Assembly: GCA_021769725.1 (NCBI GenBank)
Contig: JAETSI010000020.1
Span: forward strand, 1-51,800
Source of the DNA: Oscillospiraceae bacterium
GTDB lineage: Bacteria > Bacillota > Clostridia > Oscillospirales > Ruminococcaceae
Length of the DNA stretch: 51,800 nt
Reading direction: 5' to 3'
The notes beneath the pieces were generated by a model. The model was given only the letters and a program-made list of their open reading frames with translations, was not told where the DNA came from and made no database searches. Positions 23,808 through 32,492 of this stretch are shown here, in pieces. Each line of letters begins with the position of its first letter. The first letter of the stretch is position 1. A program made the translations under genes and the position numbers.

Positions 23808-24527
23808 TTATTCAATATCTTTGGCAGATGGGATGCGGGGCGGAATTTGCTGTTTCATGCGATAGCCTATACCCCAGACGGTTTCAATATACTCGCATTT
23901 CGGATTGCATTGCTTGAGTTTTTTGCGTATTTTGCTTATATGGACATTGAGAGTATTGTCATCGGCAGAATTTTCATTATCCCATACGTTGTCGTAAATC
24001 ATGCTTTTTGTGCAGGTACGTTTTGGATTTTCCATAAGCAGGCAGAGCAGAGCAAATTCATGGTATGAAAGGTCTACCGGATTGCCGCAGCATTTAACAG
24101 AAAAATCGCTGCGGTCGATTTCTATATCCCGGAAATTCAGCTTATTCTGTAAATTATTTGCAGTATTGTTTCCGGAACGAAATCGAGCAGAGATTCTTGC
24201 AAGAAGCTCATCGTTGTGAAAAGGTTTTGTGACGTAGTCATCAGCCCCGAGATCAAAAAGCTGAACCTTTTTATTTATATCATGTACGGCGCTGATTACT
24301 ATTACCGGAACGTTATGGTGCTTTTTCAGTTCCCTGATTATTTCCTCACCGCTTTTTCCTGGCAGCATGAGATCAAGCAGGATAAGGTCGATATTGTTGC
24401 TGTGAGCCAGGAGACCTTCTGTGCCGGAATACGCACCAACTACCTCATAACCGCTGTGACGCAGAAGAATCTGGAGCATAGCGTTGATATCGGGATCGTC
24501 CTCGATAATAAGAATCGTTTTATTCAA
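23808..24527 (-). CDS. OmpR-family response regulator, orphan
   Basis: The 239-residue regulator has a receiver domain (1-115) with acidic pocket IIEDDPD, phospho-acceptor Asp52 in LLDLMLPGKSG, and Lys in DYVTKPF. A winged-helix OmpR/PhoB DNA-binding domain follows at about 130-228 (LSYHEFALLCLLMENP; NTLNVHISKIRKKL; VWGIGYRM). It starts with TTG at 24527 behind GGGAGG. No histidine kinase gene adjoins it. A kinase without a regulator lies at 31554-32441, and two CiaR-like sites occur in the window, so this is a plausible partner and binder; that link is inferred. Confidence 0.93.
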   Translation of the reverse strand: MNKTILIIEDDPDINAMLQILLRHSGYEVVGAYSGTEGLLAHSNNIDLILLDLMLPGKSGEEIIRELKKHHNVPVIVISAVHDINKKVQLFDLGADDYVTKPFHNDELLARISARFRSGNNTANNLQNKLNFRDIEIDRSDFSVKCCGNPVDLSYHEFALLCLLMENPKRTCTKSMIYDNVWDNENSADDNTLNVHISKIRKKLKQCNPKCEYIETVWGIGYRMKQQIPPRIPSAKDIE

Positions 24528-24594
24528 ATTTATTCCTCCCAGTGTGATTTTTGCGGATAAGCTGCATATAATATAGTAGACGAGGTGAGAAAAT

Positions 24595-25068
24595 ATGAAA
24601 AAAATTAAATGGTCAGACCTGATAATATTTGTAGTATCGGCGGAACTTGTAGGGGCACTGGCAGGTATTCTTGCCGGTAATTCGTTCTCATTTTATAAAG
24701 AACTTGTCAAGCCGCCGCTGTCTCCGCCAGGCTGGTTTTTTCCGCTGACATGGGCTGTGCTGTATGCACTTATGGGAATATCGGCGTATATCATCCATAC
24801 TTCTGATGCAGAGGACGACGAAAAACGCAGTGCATTTATAATTTACGGTGCGCAGTTAGCAGTAAATTTTTTCTGGACAATAGCATTTTTCAGGCTAAGA
24901 TCGATCGGACTTTCGGTTGGAGTCATTTTATTGCTGCTGATATTGATTGCTGCAATGATTCTGCGTTTTCGTCGTGTAAGCAAAGCGGCGGCATATCTTA
25001 ATATTCCTTATCTGCTGTGGACGATCTTTGCCGCATATCTTGATATAGGCGTACTTGTGCTGAACTGA
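24595..25068 (+). CDS. tspO: TspO/MBR family tryptophan-rich sensory protein
   Basis: The 157-residue protein has five membrane helices. Family motifs include YKELVKPPLSPPGWFFPLTW, the core around WAVLYALMGISAY, and NFFWTIAFFRLRSIGLS. TspO proteins bind porphyrins and other tetrapyrroles; the cellular role in Firmicutes is uncertain. It is divergent from the response regulator across 67 bp. A TATAAT at 24567-24572 serves it, without a good -35. Confidence 0.93.
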   Translation: MKKIKWSDLIIFVVSAELVGALAGILAGNSFSFYKELVKPPLSPPGWFFPLTWAVLYALMGISAYIIHTSDAEDDEKRSAFIIYGAQLAVNFFWTIAFFRLRSIGLSVGVILLLLILIAAMILRFRRVSKAAAYLNIPYLLWTIFAAYLDIGVLVLN

Positions 25069-25078
25069 TTCTTCTTCG

Positions 25079-25102
25079 GAACCGCTTATGCGGTTCTTAT
25101 TT
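25079..25102 (+). terminator. Terminator of tspO
   Basis: A perfect 7-bp stem GAACCGC-TTAT-GCGGTTC is followed by TTATTTTTTC. Confidence 0.85.
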
Positions 25103-25441
25103 TTTCTTTGATTTCCTGTCTGAAACGATTTTTTTTGCTTTTTCGTGGAGTTCATGAAGAATTGAAAGAGTTTTCGTATCGTTTGGAAAAAGACGTTTCA
25201 GGAGAAAAATAGCTATAGCAAGCGTAACTATTTTTTCCGGTGAAACAGGCAGCCAGAGAAAGGCAAGGTACGCTCCTGCAACTGCTGTCAGCCATTTTAT
25301 TCCAAAATAAGATCCCAGAGCAAAAGCAATATACGACCAGCCGTTGGTTATGATCCAGGCAATAGCGATACATAGAAGCAACCGTGGATTGGCAAAAAAG
25401 CCTATCCATTTTTTTATTTTTTCTTTTGTTATTTTTTTCAT
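25097..25441 (-). CDS. Small multi-pass membrane protein
   Basis: The 114-residue protein has Lys-rich ends and about three hydrophobic segments (LLLCIAIAWIITNGWSYIAF; WLTAVAGAYLAFLWLPV; IVTLAIAIFLLKRLF). The family is not named here; similar small membrane proteins are common in Clostridia. It is convergent with tspO, and its 3' end meets the tspO terminator. Confidence 0.65.
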   Translation of the reverse strand: MKKITKEKIKKWIGFFANPRLLLCIAIAWIITNGWSYIAFALGSYFGIKWLTAVAGAYLAFLWLPVSPEKIVTLAIAIFLLKRLFPNDTKTLSILHELHEKAKKIVSDRKSKKK

Positions 25442-25595
25442 AAGCTGATTTCCCGTGAATTTTTTACTGAATATATTATATCATATCACAGTTTTTTTTT
25501 CAAGAATTTTATATGATGTTCATAGTGATTTTTTATAGTAACATTGCACAAAGCCAGCCGTGTGTTTTGTGTTAAAGGGTATATGCAAAAGCAAA

Positions 25596-25627
25596 ATCCG
25601 GCACAGATTGTAATTTCTATGCCGGAT
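25596..25627 (-). terminator. Terminator of the upp transcript
   Basis: ATCCGGC and GCCGGAT arms are followed on the minus strand by TTTTGCTTTT, just after the upp stop. A degenerate copy of the ACCGCACAAAG-type hairpin lies at about 25543-25575. Confidence 0.75.
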
Positions 25628-25631
25628 ATTT

Positions 25632-26261
25632 TTATTTTGTGCCGAAGATTCTATCTCCTGCGTCTCCAACGCCGGGAACGATAAATTTATCTTCATTAAG
25701 TTTTTCGTCAAGAGCACCTGTGTAAATTTCAACATCGGGGTGAGCTGTCTGAACCTTTTCAACTCCCTCCGGAGAACATATAATGCACATGAACTTGATA
25801 TTTTTTACTCCGAGAGTTTTCAGTTCATCAATGGCAGCAACAGCGGAATTTCCCGTTGCAAGCATAGGATCAACGATAATAGCGTCCCTTTCGTGAATGT
25901 CATCCGGCATCTTGGAGTAATATTTGACCGGTTCTTTTGTGCCAGGGTCACGGAAAAGTCCGATATGACCGATTTTTGCAGCGGGAACAAGCTTTGTCAC
26001 ACCCTCGACCATACCAAGTCCGGCACGGAGAATAGGAATGAAAGCCAGCTTTCTGCCAGAGATTATTTTTGTTTTTGCAACGCATAAAGGAGTTTCAAGC
26101 TCGATCTCTTTAAGCGGAAGATCTCTTGTAGCCTCATAGCAGATAAACATTGCTATTTCTGATACAAGTTCACGAAATTCCTTTGTACCGGTGTTTTTAT
26201 CTCTCAGCAGAGAGATCTTGTGCTGTACAAGGGGGTGTGCGATTATATGTAAGTTTGACAT
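25632..26261 (-). CDS. upp: Uracil phosphoribosyltransferase
   Basis: The 209-residue enzyme salvages uracil to UMP using PRPP. The PRPP loop [15 protein letters not shown] and the C-terminal uracil-binding [15 protein letters not shown] are intact, and [12 protein letters not shown] is standard. AAAGGA selects ATG 26261 ([15 protein letters not shown]). It follows rpiB by 4 bp. Confidence 0.97.
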   Translation of the reverse strand: MSNLHIIAHPLVQHKISLLRDKNTGTKEFRELVSEIAMFICYEATRDLPLKEIELETPLCVAKTKIISGRKLAFIPILRAGLGMVEGVTKLVPAAKIGHIGLFRDPGTKEPVKYYSKMPDDIHERDAIIVDPMLATGNSAVAAIDELKTLGVKNIKFMCIICSPEGVEKVQTAHPDVEIYTGALDEKLNEDKFIVPGVGDAGDRIFGTK

Positions 26262-26265
26262 AATA

Positions 26266-26712
26266 TCAATCCTTTCGGTTTTTTTCTTCAAGATCGGCTA
26301 TGAGATCAATACGTCTCTGGTGACGTCCGCCCTCAAAGTCTGTAGACAAGAATATTTCGGCAAGTTCGCAGGCAAGACCTGTTCCCAGAACTCTTGCTCC
26401 GAGACACATAACGTTTGCATCATTATGCAGACGTGTGAAGCGTGCCGAAAATGAATCGGAGCAGAGCGCAGCCCTGATTCCTTTTATCTTATTTGCAGCC
26501 ATTGACATACCAATACCCGTACCGCAGATAAGTATTCCCCTTTCGCATTTGCCTGATACGATAAGTTCGCAGACAGCTTCAGCGATAATAGGATAATCGC
26601 ATGGAGCGCCGTCAGTTCCGAGATCCTCTATTTCATATTTTTTTTCAGTAAGAGCCTCGATGATTGCTTTTTTCATTTCAACTCCTGCATGATCGCATCC
26701 TATTGCTATCAT
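26266..26712 (-). CDS. rpiB: Ribose-5-phosphate isomerase B
   Basis: The 148-residue enzyme interconverts ribose 5-phosphate and ribulose 5-phosphate. The RpiB/LacAB core is clear: [16 protein letters not shown] at the N-terminus, the catalytic-loop [20 protein letters not shown], and [19 protein letters not shown] precedes the ATG. The start overlaps tsaB by 4 bp. With upp it links pentose phosphate to nucleotide salvage. Confidence 0.95.
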   Translation of the reverse strand: MIAIGCDHAGVEMKKAIIEALTEKKYEIEDLGTDGAPCDYPIIAEAVCELIVSGKCERGILICGTGIGMSMAANKIKGIRAALCSDSFSARFTRLHNDANVMCLGARVLGTGLACELAEIFLSTDFEGGRHQRRIDLIADLEEKNRKD

Positions 26713-27419
26713 TTTAATTCCTCCGATTTCTGTTTTTCTTCCATATCTTTTTCAGCCTTTACTTTTTGCAGATATGATACCTCCAACTTTTCAGGATCAA
26801 TAAGCTGCTTTGATGCTCCTGCAAGGCATATTCCTGCTGCATTTTGCAGTCTTCCCTGTGGCGGAGCAATAATAAGCATAGGTGAACGGTAATCCGTGAA
26901 GAAGTCTGCACTGTCGTCGCCGCACAGCAGTGTTTCTTTACCTCTGAGAGCAAGAAATTCTGCCAGAGCATCACGTGTAATGATCTCTTCTTTGCCTGTC
27001 TGTTCGATGCAGTAACCGTCACTCCTGTAATTGCAGCAGTAGACCAGATCATTCCTTGCTTTCATTACGGCGCAGATATTGCCTTTGTGAGAAATATTAT
27101 TGCAGGCGAGTCCCTCCAGAGTGGAAACTCCGCAGCATTTAATTCCCAGACCAAAGCACAGGGCTTTTACGGCAGCAACACCGATTCTCAGACCGGTATA
27201 CGAACCAGGACCGGCTGCTACGGCAACAGCATTCAGATCTCCGGGGATTATGCCGGATTGAGCCATAATATCCTTTACTAGCGGCATGATGACCTGAGAG
27301 TGAGTTTTCTGGGTGTAAATTGTACTCTGAGCCGTAAAAATTTCCGTTTTCGTATCAAAAAGAGCTGCCGAAGCTGTTTTTCCGGAGGTATCAATTCCAA
27401 GAATCAGCAAATCTGCCAC
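26709..27419 (-). CDS. tsaB: tRNA threonylcarbamoyladenosine biosynthesis protein TsaB
   Basis: The 236-residue ASKHA-fold protein is the partner of TsaD in making t6A37 of ANN-decoding tRNAs. It has LILGIDTSGKTASAALFD at the N-terminus and AAGPGSYTGLRIGVAAVKAL. The start is GTG 27419; a TTG three codons later is better spaced from GAGGA and is an alternative. It overlaps tsaE by 29 bp. The C-terminal Lys/Glu-rich tail is longer than needed and overlaps rpiB by 4 bp. Confidence 0.93.
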   Translation of the reverse strand: MADLLILGIDTSGKTASAALFDTKTEIFTAQSTIYTQKTHSQVIMPLVKDIMAQSGIIPGDLNAVAVAAGPGSYTGLRIGVAAVKALCFGLGIKCCGVSTLEGLACNNISHKGNICAVMKARNDLVYCCNYRSDGYCIEQTGKEEIITRDALAEFLALRGKETLLCGDDSADFFTDYRSPMLIIAPPQGRLQNAAGICLAGASKQLIDPEKLEVSYLQKVKAEKDMEEKQKSEELK

Positions 27420-27834
27420 CGTCCTCTATAATAATTTCACGTTCGTTTCCGCCGGGAGAATTTATTGTAATATAAATAGTATTTTCGGGGAGAGACTCAC
27501 GGATATTTTCCGACCATTCGATAACTGCGGCGTTTTCCTCAAAGGGATAGTCGTAAAAACCTGTTGATTCAAGATCTTCCTCCGAATTTATCCGGTACAT
27601 ATCAAAATGATATAGCGTTATATTGTCACCACGGTAGTCGTTGACAAGTGCAAAGGTAGGGGAGGAGACTACATCTTTCATTCCCATACCTATGACCAGA
27701 CCACGTGTGAACGTCGTTTTTCCCGCACCGAGACCGCCGTTGAAAGCAATTATATCGCCTGCGCCAATCAGTCTGCCGAGCTTTTCTGCTGTCTTTATTG
27801 TTTCCTCGGGGGAATGGGTAATAATTTTTATCAT
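27391..27834 (-). CDS. tsaE: tRNA t6A synthesis ATPase TsaE
   Basis: The 147-residue P-loop ATPase supports the TsaB-TsaD complex. It has Walker A GGLGAGKTTFTRG, SSPTFALVNDY, the YHFDMYRI motif and EWSENI. The start lies 1 bp after the fhs stop and the end overlaps tsaB, so fhs-tsaE-tsaB-rpiB-upp reads as one operon. Confidence 0.95.
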   Translation of the reverse strand: MIKIITHSPEETIKTAEKLGRLIGAGDIIAFNGGLGAGKTTFTRGLVIGMGMKDVVSSPTFALVNDYRGDNITLYHFDMYRINSEEDLESTGFYDYPFEENAAVIEWSENIRESLPENTIYITINSPGGNEREIIIEDGGRFADSWN

Positions 27835-27835
27835 A

Positions 27836-29515
27836 TCAGAAAAGTCCCGAAATATTGCCTTCGTTGTCGCAGTCGATATTTATAGCGGCAGGTTTTTTTG
27901 GAAGTCCGGGCATAGTGAGTATATCGCCGGTGTAGATAACGACAAATCCGGCTCCGGATGAGAGGCGTGCGTCACGGATTGTAATCTTGAAATTCTTTGG
28001 TTTTCCAAGCATAGTCGGATTGTCAGACAGTGAATACTGAGTTTTTGCTATGCAGACAGGAAGATCACGGAATCCTATTCCCTCAATTTCTTTGATAGCC
28101 TTTTCAGCCTGAGCGGTAAACACAACTCCGTCTGCACGGTAAATTTCTTTTGCAATGGTTTCAATCTTGTCCTTTATGGACATTTCTGTGTTGTAAAGCG
28201 GCTTGAAGCCCGAACCGTCTTCCGAGCAGAATTTAATGGTTTCGCAGACCTTTTCTGCAAGATCAACGCCGCCTTCGCCGCCCCTTGCAAAGACTTCGCA
28301 TATGGAGACTTCAACGCCCATTTCGGCGCAGAATTTCTGAACAAACTCGATTTCTTCATTGGTATCTGTGTGGAATTTGTTAATGGCGACAATAACCGGA
28401 ACATGATACTTATGCATATTTTCAATATGAATTTTAAGATTTACAATACCTTTTTCAAGTGCCCACATATTTTCTTTGGCAAGGTCATTTTTGAGTACGC
28501 CGCCATTATATTTAAGAGCCTTGATAGTAGCAACGAGAACGACGCAGGCAGGGGATAGTCCGCCGAACCGGCATTTGATATCAAAGAATTTTTCAGCGCC
28601 GAGGTCAGAGCCGAATCCGGCTTCAGTGATGCAGTAGTCACCCAGTTTAAGAGCAAGCTTGGTTGCTCTGACAGAATTGCATCCGTGAGCGATATTGGCA
28701 AAAGGGCCGCCGTGTATAAGGGCAGGATTGTTTTCAAGAGTTTGCACCAGATTAGGCTTGAGTGCATCCTTGAGGAGAGCTGTCATAGCGCCGCACGCAC
28801 CTATCTGACGTGCAAAAACAGGTTCGCCGCTGTAATTGTAGGCAACAAGGATGTTTTCAAGACGTTCTTTAAGATCGGAAATATCTGTGGCAAGGCAGAG
28901 AATAGCCATTATTTCAGAGGCAACGGTGATATTGAATCCGTCCTCACGAGGAACGCCGTTTGCCTTTCCGCCGAGACCGATAACAATGTTTCTCAGGGCA
29001 CGGTCATTCATATCGAGGCATCTCTTGAACATGATGCGTCTCTGGTCAATGCCAAGCTCGTTCCCCTGCTGGATATGGTTGTCGATCATTGCGCAGAGAA
29101 GATTGTTTGCGGCTGTGATTGCGTGCATATCACCTGTAAAGTGGAGATTGATATCCTCCATTGGGACAACCTGTGCATAACCTCCGCCGGCAGCTCCTCC
29201 CTTCATTCCGAAAACCGGACCAAGGGATGGTTCTCTGAGAGCAAGAACGGCATTTTTTCCGATTTTTCCCATTGCTTCTGCAAGACCAACGCTGACTGTG
29301 GTTTTTCCCTCACCGGCAGGTGTAGGATTAATAGCAGTCACGAGAATGAGCTTGCCGTCCTTTTTGCAGGCAAGCTTTGAGAAGAGATTTTCCGAAAGCT
29401 TAGCCTTATAATGACCGTAAGGCTCAATATCGCTTTCACCGATGCCAAGATCAGCGGCAATTTCGGTAATTTTCTTCATCTGTGCGTTCTGAGCTATTTC
29501 AATATCAGATAACAT
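27836..29515 (-). CDS. fhs: Formate-tetrahydrofolate ligase
   Basis: The 559-residue enzyme uses ATP to join formate to tetrahydrofolate, a one-carbon step and part of the Wood-Ljungdahl methyl branch. The P-loop is [20 protein letters not shown]. Also present are [20 protein letters not shown] and [20 protein letters not shown]. Length is normal. A promoter and about 85 nt of leader with small hairpins precede it, with GGAGG before the ATG. It heads the operon continuing into tsaE. Confidence 0.97.
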   Translation of the reverse strand: MLSDIEIAQNAQMKKITEIAADLGIGESDIEPYGHYKAKLSENLFSKLACKKDGKLILVTAINPTPAGEGKTTVSVGLAEAMGKIGKNAVLALREPSLGPVFGMKGGAAGGGYAQVVPMEDINLHFTGDMHAITAANNLLCAMIDNHIQQGNELGIDQRRIMFKRCLDMNDRALRNIVIGLGGKANGVPREDGFNITVASEIMAILCLATDISDLKERLENILVAYNYSGEPVFARQIGACGAMTALLKDALKPNLVQTLENNPALIHGGPFANIAHGCNSVRATKLALKLGDYCITEAGFGSDLGAEKFFDIKCRFGGLSPACVVLVATIKALKYNGGVLKNDLAKENMWALEKGIVNLKIHIENMHKYHVPVIVAINKFHTDTNEEIEFVQKFCAEMGVEVSICEVFARGGEGGVDLAEKVCETIKFCSEDGSGFKPLYNTEMSIKDKIETIAKEIYRADGVVFTAQAEKAIKEIEGIGFRDLPVCIAKTQYSLSDNPTMLGKPKNFKITIRDARLSSGAGFVVIYTGDILTMPGLPKKPAAINIDCDNEGNISGLF

Positions 29516-29599
29516 AGTCAGTTTCCTCCATTCACTGTGTCTATCCGGAATTTCAGGGGAAGGATTTCCAGTCCTGCGCTGTCCGGAACGATATATTTT

Positions 29600-29628
29600 A
29601 TTATATCACCATTTATAAAAAAATGCAA
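29600..29628 (-). promoter_or_regulatory. Promoter of the fhs-tsaE-tsaB-rpiB-upp operon
   Basis: On the minus strand, TTGCAT (29623-29628) and TATAAT (29600-29605) have a 17-bp spacer. The leader down to 29516 has short hairpins (AGGACTGGAAATCCT; TCCGGA twice) that do not match a riboswitch I know. Confidence 0.72.
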
Positions 29629-29695
29629 GCATAATTTAAAATAAGGTTATTTAGGCGATGACGCACGATTTTTGTACGGTATTGTCTTTACGATT

Positions 29696-29751
29696 TTTAA
29701 GACTTTTTTAAGATTTTAATTAAGTTTTTTTTCAGACCTTCATGATATAAT
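29696..29751 (+). promoter_or_regulatory. CiaR-like direct-repeat operator and promoter
   Basis: TTTAAG at 29696-29701 and 29707-29712, with a weaker ATTAAG at 29719-29724, precede TATAAT at 29746-29751. There is no -35 hexamer. The 18-bp core TTTAAGACTTTTTTAAGA matches 17 of 18 bases of the site at 18479-18496. The distance to the -10 is larger by about two helical turns, so the face of the DNA is roughly kept. Confidence 0.7.
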
Positions 29752-29785
29752 TTAAATATCAAATGAAAAAACAGGAGGTATAATT

Positions 29786-30700
29786 ATGAAGGAGATCATA
29801 TTTCAAACAAAACAGCTTACCAAGCGATATAAAAATTTTACAGCTCTTGACCGTGTGGATATGACGGTATATCGTGAGGATATTTATGGACTTATCGGAC
29901 GCAATGGAGCCGGAAAGACAACTGTTATGAAGATCGTAACGGGTCTTGCGGACAAGACGCAGGGTGAGTTTGAGATATTTTCAAAGAAAGGTAAGGAAGC
30001 TGACCGTGAAAAGCGTCTTATAGGTTGTCTGATTGAAAATCCGTCTTTTTTCGGTGGACTTACCGCTTATCAGAATTTGAAATATTATGCTTTGCAAAAG
30101 GGGATCACCGATAAGGAACAGATCGGCAGGGCACTTGATCTTGTAGGACTTACTGATGTGAAAAACAAGAAATTCCGCAAGTTCTCGCTGGGAATGAAAC
30201 AAAGGCTCGGAATTGCTTTTGCCATGCTTGATAATCCTGATCTTATCATTCTTGATGAGCCGATCAACGGACTTGATCCAATAGGCATAAGCGAATTGAG
30301 GGAAACATTCAGAAAGCTTAATACAGAGATGGGAATTACTTTTATTATTTCCAGCCATATTCTTTCAGAGCTTTATCTTGTGGCAAACCGTTTTGTTTTT
30401 ATAGATCGTGGGGTGGTGCTGAAGGAAATCTCAAAGGAAGAGCTAGATCTTGAATGTATGCGCTGTATCGCCGTTAAAACAAATGATATCAAAGGTGCTT
30501 CCGTCGTTCTGGAAAAGGAATTTGGGATCAGCAGGTACAAGATTATCGACAAAGAAGAACTGCGTATCTATCAGACAGAAATTTCTGCGCAGGAGATCAA
30601 CAAAACGCTTATAAAGAACGATATAGGAGTCTCATCTGTCTATGAGACGGGGATTTCACTGGAAGATTATTTCAAGTCGCTTGTTGGGGAGGAAAAGTAA
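29786..30700 (+). CDS. ABC transporter ATP-binding protein
   Basis: The 304-residue cytoplasmic ATPase has Walker A GRNGAGKTTVMKI, signature FSLGMKQRLGIAFAM, Walker B LIILDEPINGLDP and H-loop ISSH. The C-terminal 80 residues resemble the extension of BcrA/LanF-type exporters for bacitracin, lantibiotics or peptides. AGGAGG precedes ATG 29786. It is followed at 2 bp by its permease and then by a histidine kinase, a layout typical of peptide-sensing resistance modules. Confidence 0.92.
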   Translation: MKEIIFQTKQLTKRYKNFTALDRVDMTVYREDIYGLIGRNGAGKTTVMKIVTGLADKTQGEFEIFSKKGKEADREKRLIGCLIENPSFFGGLTAYQNLKYYALQKGITDKEQIGRALDLVGLTDVKNKKFRKFSLGMKQRLGIAFAMLDNPDLIILDEPINGLDPIGISELRETFRKLNTEMGITFIISSHILSELYLVANRFVFIDRGVVLKEISKEELDLECMRCIAVKTNDIKGASVVLEKEFGISRYKIIDKEELRIYQTEISAQEINKTLIKNDIGVSSVYETGISLEDYFKSLVGEEK

Positions 30701-30701
30701 A

Positions 30702-31553
30702 ATGTTTAATATGATAAGAGCGGATATATACCGTATAACAAAAAGCATTGCGTTCTATATTGCCATAGGAATTGCGCTGATTATGCTTGCATCAAGCATT
30801 TACATTGTCCAGCCCGGTTCAGTGGGACAGATCAGTGTCGGAGATGTAAGCACGACTGATTATATGCAGGACACAATAATCGACAATATGTCCTATGAGG
30901 AAATATCCGGACTTTCACTCGGGGATCTACGCAGGGAGATGCTGAATATCGACGGATATGCGCTTGATAAAGACATTCTTGCTTCAAATATGAATCTTTA
31001 TTATGTCTTCATTTTTATTGCAGCTATCGTAATAACCGTTGATTTCTCATACGGAAGCGTAAAAAATACTTTGACATCGGCAATTAACAGAAACAGATAT
31101 TTTGCTTCAAAGACATTGCTTGTAATGGGAATATGTATGCTAATATTTTTCATGAACACATTTATTTGCTATTTTGGCAATTACATTATCAATCAGGGAA
31201 AGGTTTCCTCTGATCTGTGGACGCTGACAAAAATCAGCCTGATGCAGCTTCCGGCAATGATTGCGCTTGCATCTTTGCTTATCGGTATTGCTTTCACATT
31301 CAGAAAAACTTCGGTTTTCAATGTCGTTTCCATCCCCTTTATAATGGTATTTCAGCTGATACTGGCAGCTGCTGTTAAGATTTTCAGCATTGATCCGAAA
31401 ATTGCTGATTTTGAGTTTCAGATCATGATAAGCAAGCTTTCTGACGAACCGTCCGGAAGCTATATCACTCGAAGTTTTATTTACTGTGCAGTGATATCAG
31501 CGGTATTTTTAGGTGTTGGATTCACTTCATTCAGAAAGTCGGAGATAAAATAA
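30702..31553 (+). CDS. ABC-2 type transporter permease
   Basis: The 283-residue membrane protein has about six helices and a large extracellular loop after the first (about 40-95), as in LanEG/BcrB-like permeases. The start is ATG 30702 behind GGGGAGG; the frame is open further upstream inside the ATPase gene. It pairs with the preceding ATPase. The substrate is unknown; an antimicrobial peptide or cell-wall compound is likely. Confidence 0.88.
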   Translation: MFNMIRADIYRITKSIAFYIAIGIALIMLASSIYIVQPGSVGQISVGDVSTTDYMQDTIIDNMSYEEISGLSLGDLRREMLNIDGYALDKDILASNMNLYYVFIFIAAIVITVDFSYGSVKNTLTSAINRNRYFASKTLLVMGICMLIFFMNTFICYFGNYIINQGKVSSDLWTLTKISLMQLPAMIALASLLIGIAFTFRKTSVFNVVSIPFIMVFQLILAAAVKIFSIDPKIADFEFQIMISKLSDEPSGSYITRSFIYCAVISAVFLGVGFTSFRKSEIK

Positions 31554-32441
31554 ATGATACTTTTTGCAGTAATTTCGGGATGTGCAGCAGTTTTTATGTT
31601 GGTTCTTCTCATCATAAAAAAGTTTGAAATCAGGAGTATAAAAAATCAGCTTGATAGAATATCAGCCAGCGACAGCAATGAACTGCTGCATTCTGACTGC
31701 GGAGGAGCAAATCTTATAAATATCATAAATAGTCTGCTGAAAGAAATGCGGAAAAGCAAAGCGATTTATTTGCAGAAAAGAAACGACATTGAGCAGATGA
31801 TGGCAAATATCTCACATGATCTCCGAACGCCGTTGACATCAGCAATGGGGTATATGGATATTATCATAAATTCAGATCTGCCACAGGATGAGAAAGACCG
31901 TGAGATCGTCATTGTACAGCAAAGATTGCTGCGTCTGGAGGAGCTTATCAATTCATTTTTTGAGTTTTCAAAGATAATATCGGGGGATAAGTCGCCTGAA
32001 AGAGAAAAAATCGATATTATAGGTATTCTCCAGGAGTGTATTGCTCATTATTACGACGACTGTTGTGCCAGAAATCAGGAGATCCATTTTAAGTGCCGCA
32101 GAGAAAAACTCAATATCTGTTCAGATGAAAAAATGCTCGTCCGGATATTTGATAATCTTATCAGCAATGCCTGTAGGCATGGCAGCGGAGATCTGATCGT
32201 GTCCGTTAATGAAAACGCAGAAAATATCCGTATAATTTTTGAAAATGAGTTTATTGGCAGCAGGATAAATACCGACAGGATATTCGATGAATTTTATAAA
32301 ACCGATATTTCAAGAACGGGAGAAAATACCGGACTTGGTCTTGCAATAGCAAAACAGTTCACGGAAATGCTGGGAGGAAAAATAAGTGCATCTCATGACG
32401 GAAAAGTGTTTGCCATAACAGTAGAATTCTCAGTAAAATAA
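31554..32441 (+). CDS. Sensor histidine kinase without adjacent regulator
   Basis: The 295-residue kinase has one N-terminal membrane helix (about 3-22) and almost no extracellular part. It has a HisKA helix with His88 in MANISHDLRTPLTS and an HATPase domain with FDNLISNACRHG (N box), FDEFYKTD (F box) and TGLGLAIAK (G box). The start follows directly on the permease stop. Such intramembrane-type kinases usually sense the flux or state of their ABC transporter and sit beside a response regulator. None is present here. Confidence 0.92.
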   Translation: MILFAVISGCAAVFMLVLLIIKKFEIRSIKNQLDRISASDSNELLHSDCGGANLINIINSLLKEMRKSKAIYLQKRNDIEQMMANISHDLRTPLTSAMGYMDIIINSDLPQDEKDREIVIVQQRLLRLEELINSFFEFSKIISGDKSPEREKIDIIGILQECIAHYYDDCCARNQEIHFKCRREKLNICSDEKMLVRIFDNLISNACRHGSGDLIVSVNENAENIRIIFENEFIGSRINTDRIFDEFYKTDISRTGENTGLGLAIAKQFTEMLGGKISASHDGKVFAITVEFSVK

Positions 32442-32445
32442 GTAA

Positions 32446-32482
32446 AGGCAGCACCGCAGAATCTTTGTGCGGTGCTGCCTTA
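32446..32482. terminator. Terminator between the kinase and diguanylate cyclase genes
   Basis: Perfect 13-bp arms AGGCAGCACCGCA and TGCGGTGCTGCCT (32446-32458, 32468-32480) serve the two convergent genes. It is another member of the recurring hairpin family. Confidence 0.85.
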
Positions 32483-32492
32483 ATTATATAAG

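Noticed and set aside
29516..29600. Tetrahydrofolate riboswitch before fhs
   Set aside because: The leader is too short and lacks the conserved THF-riboswitch sequence; only small unrelated hairpins are visible.
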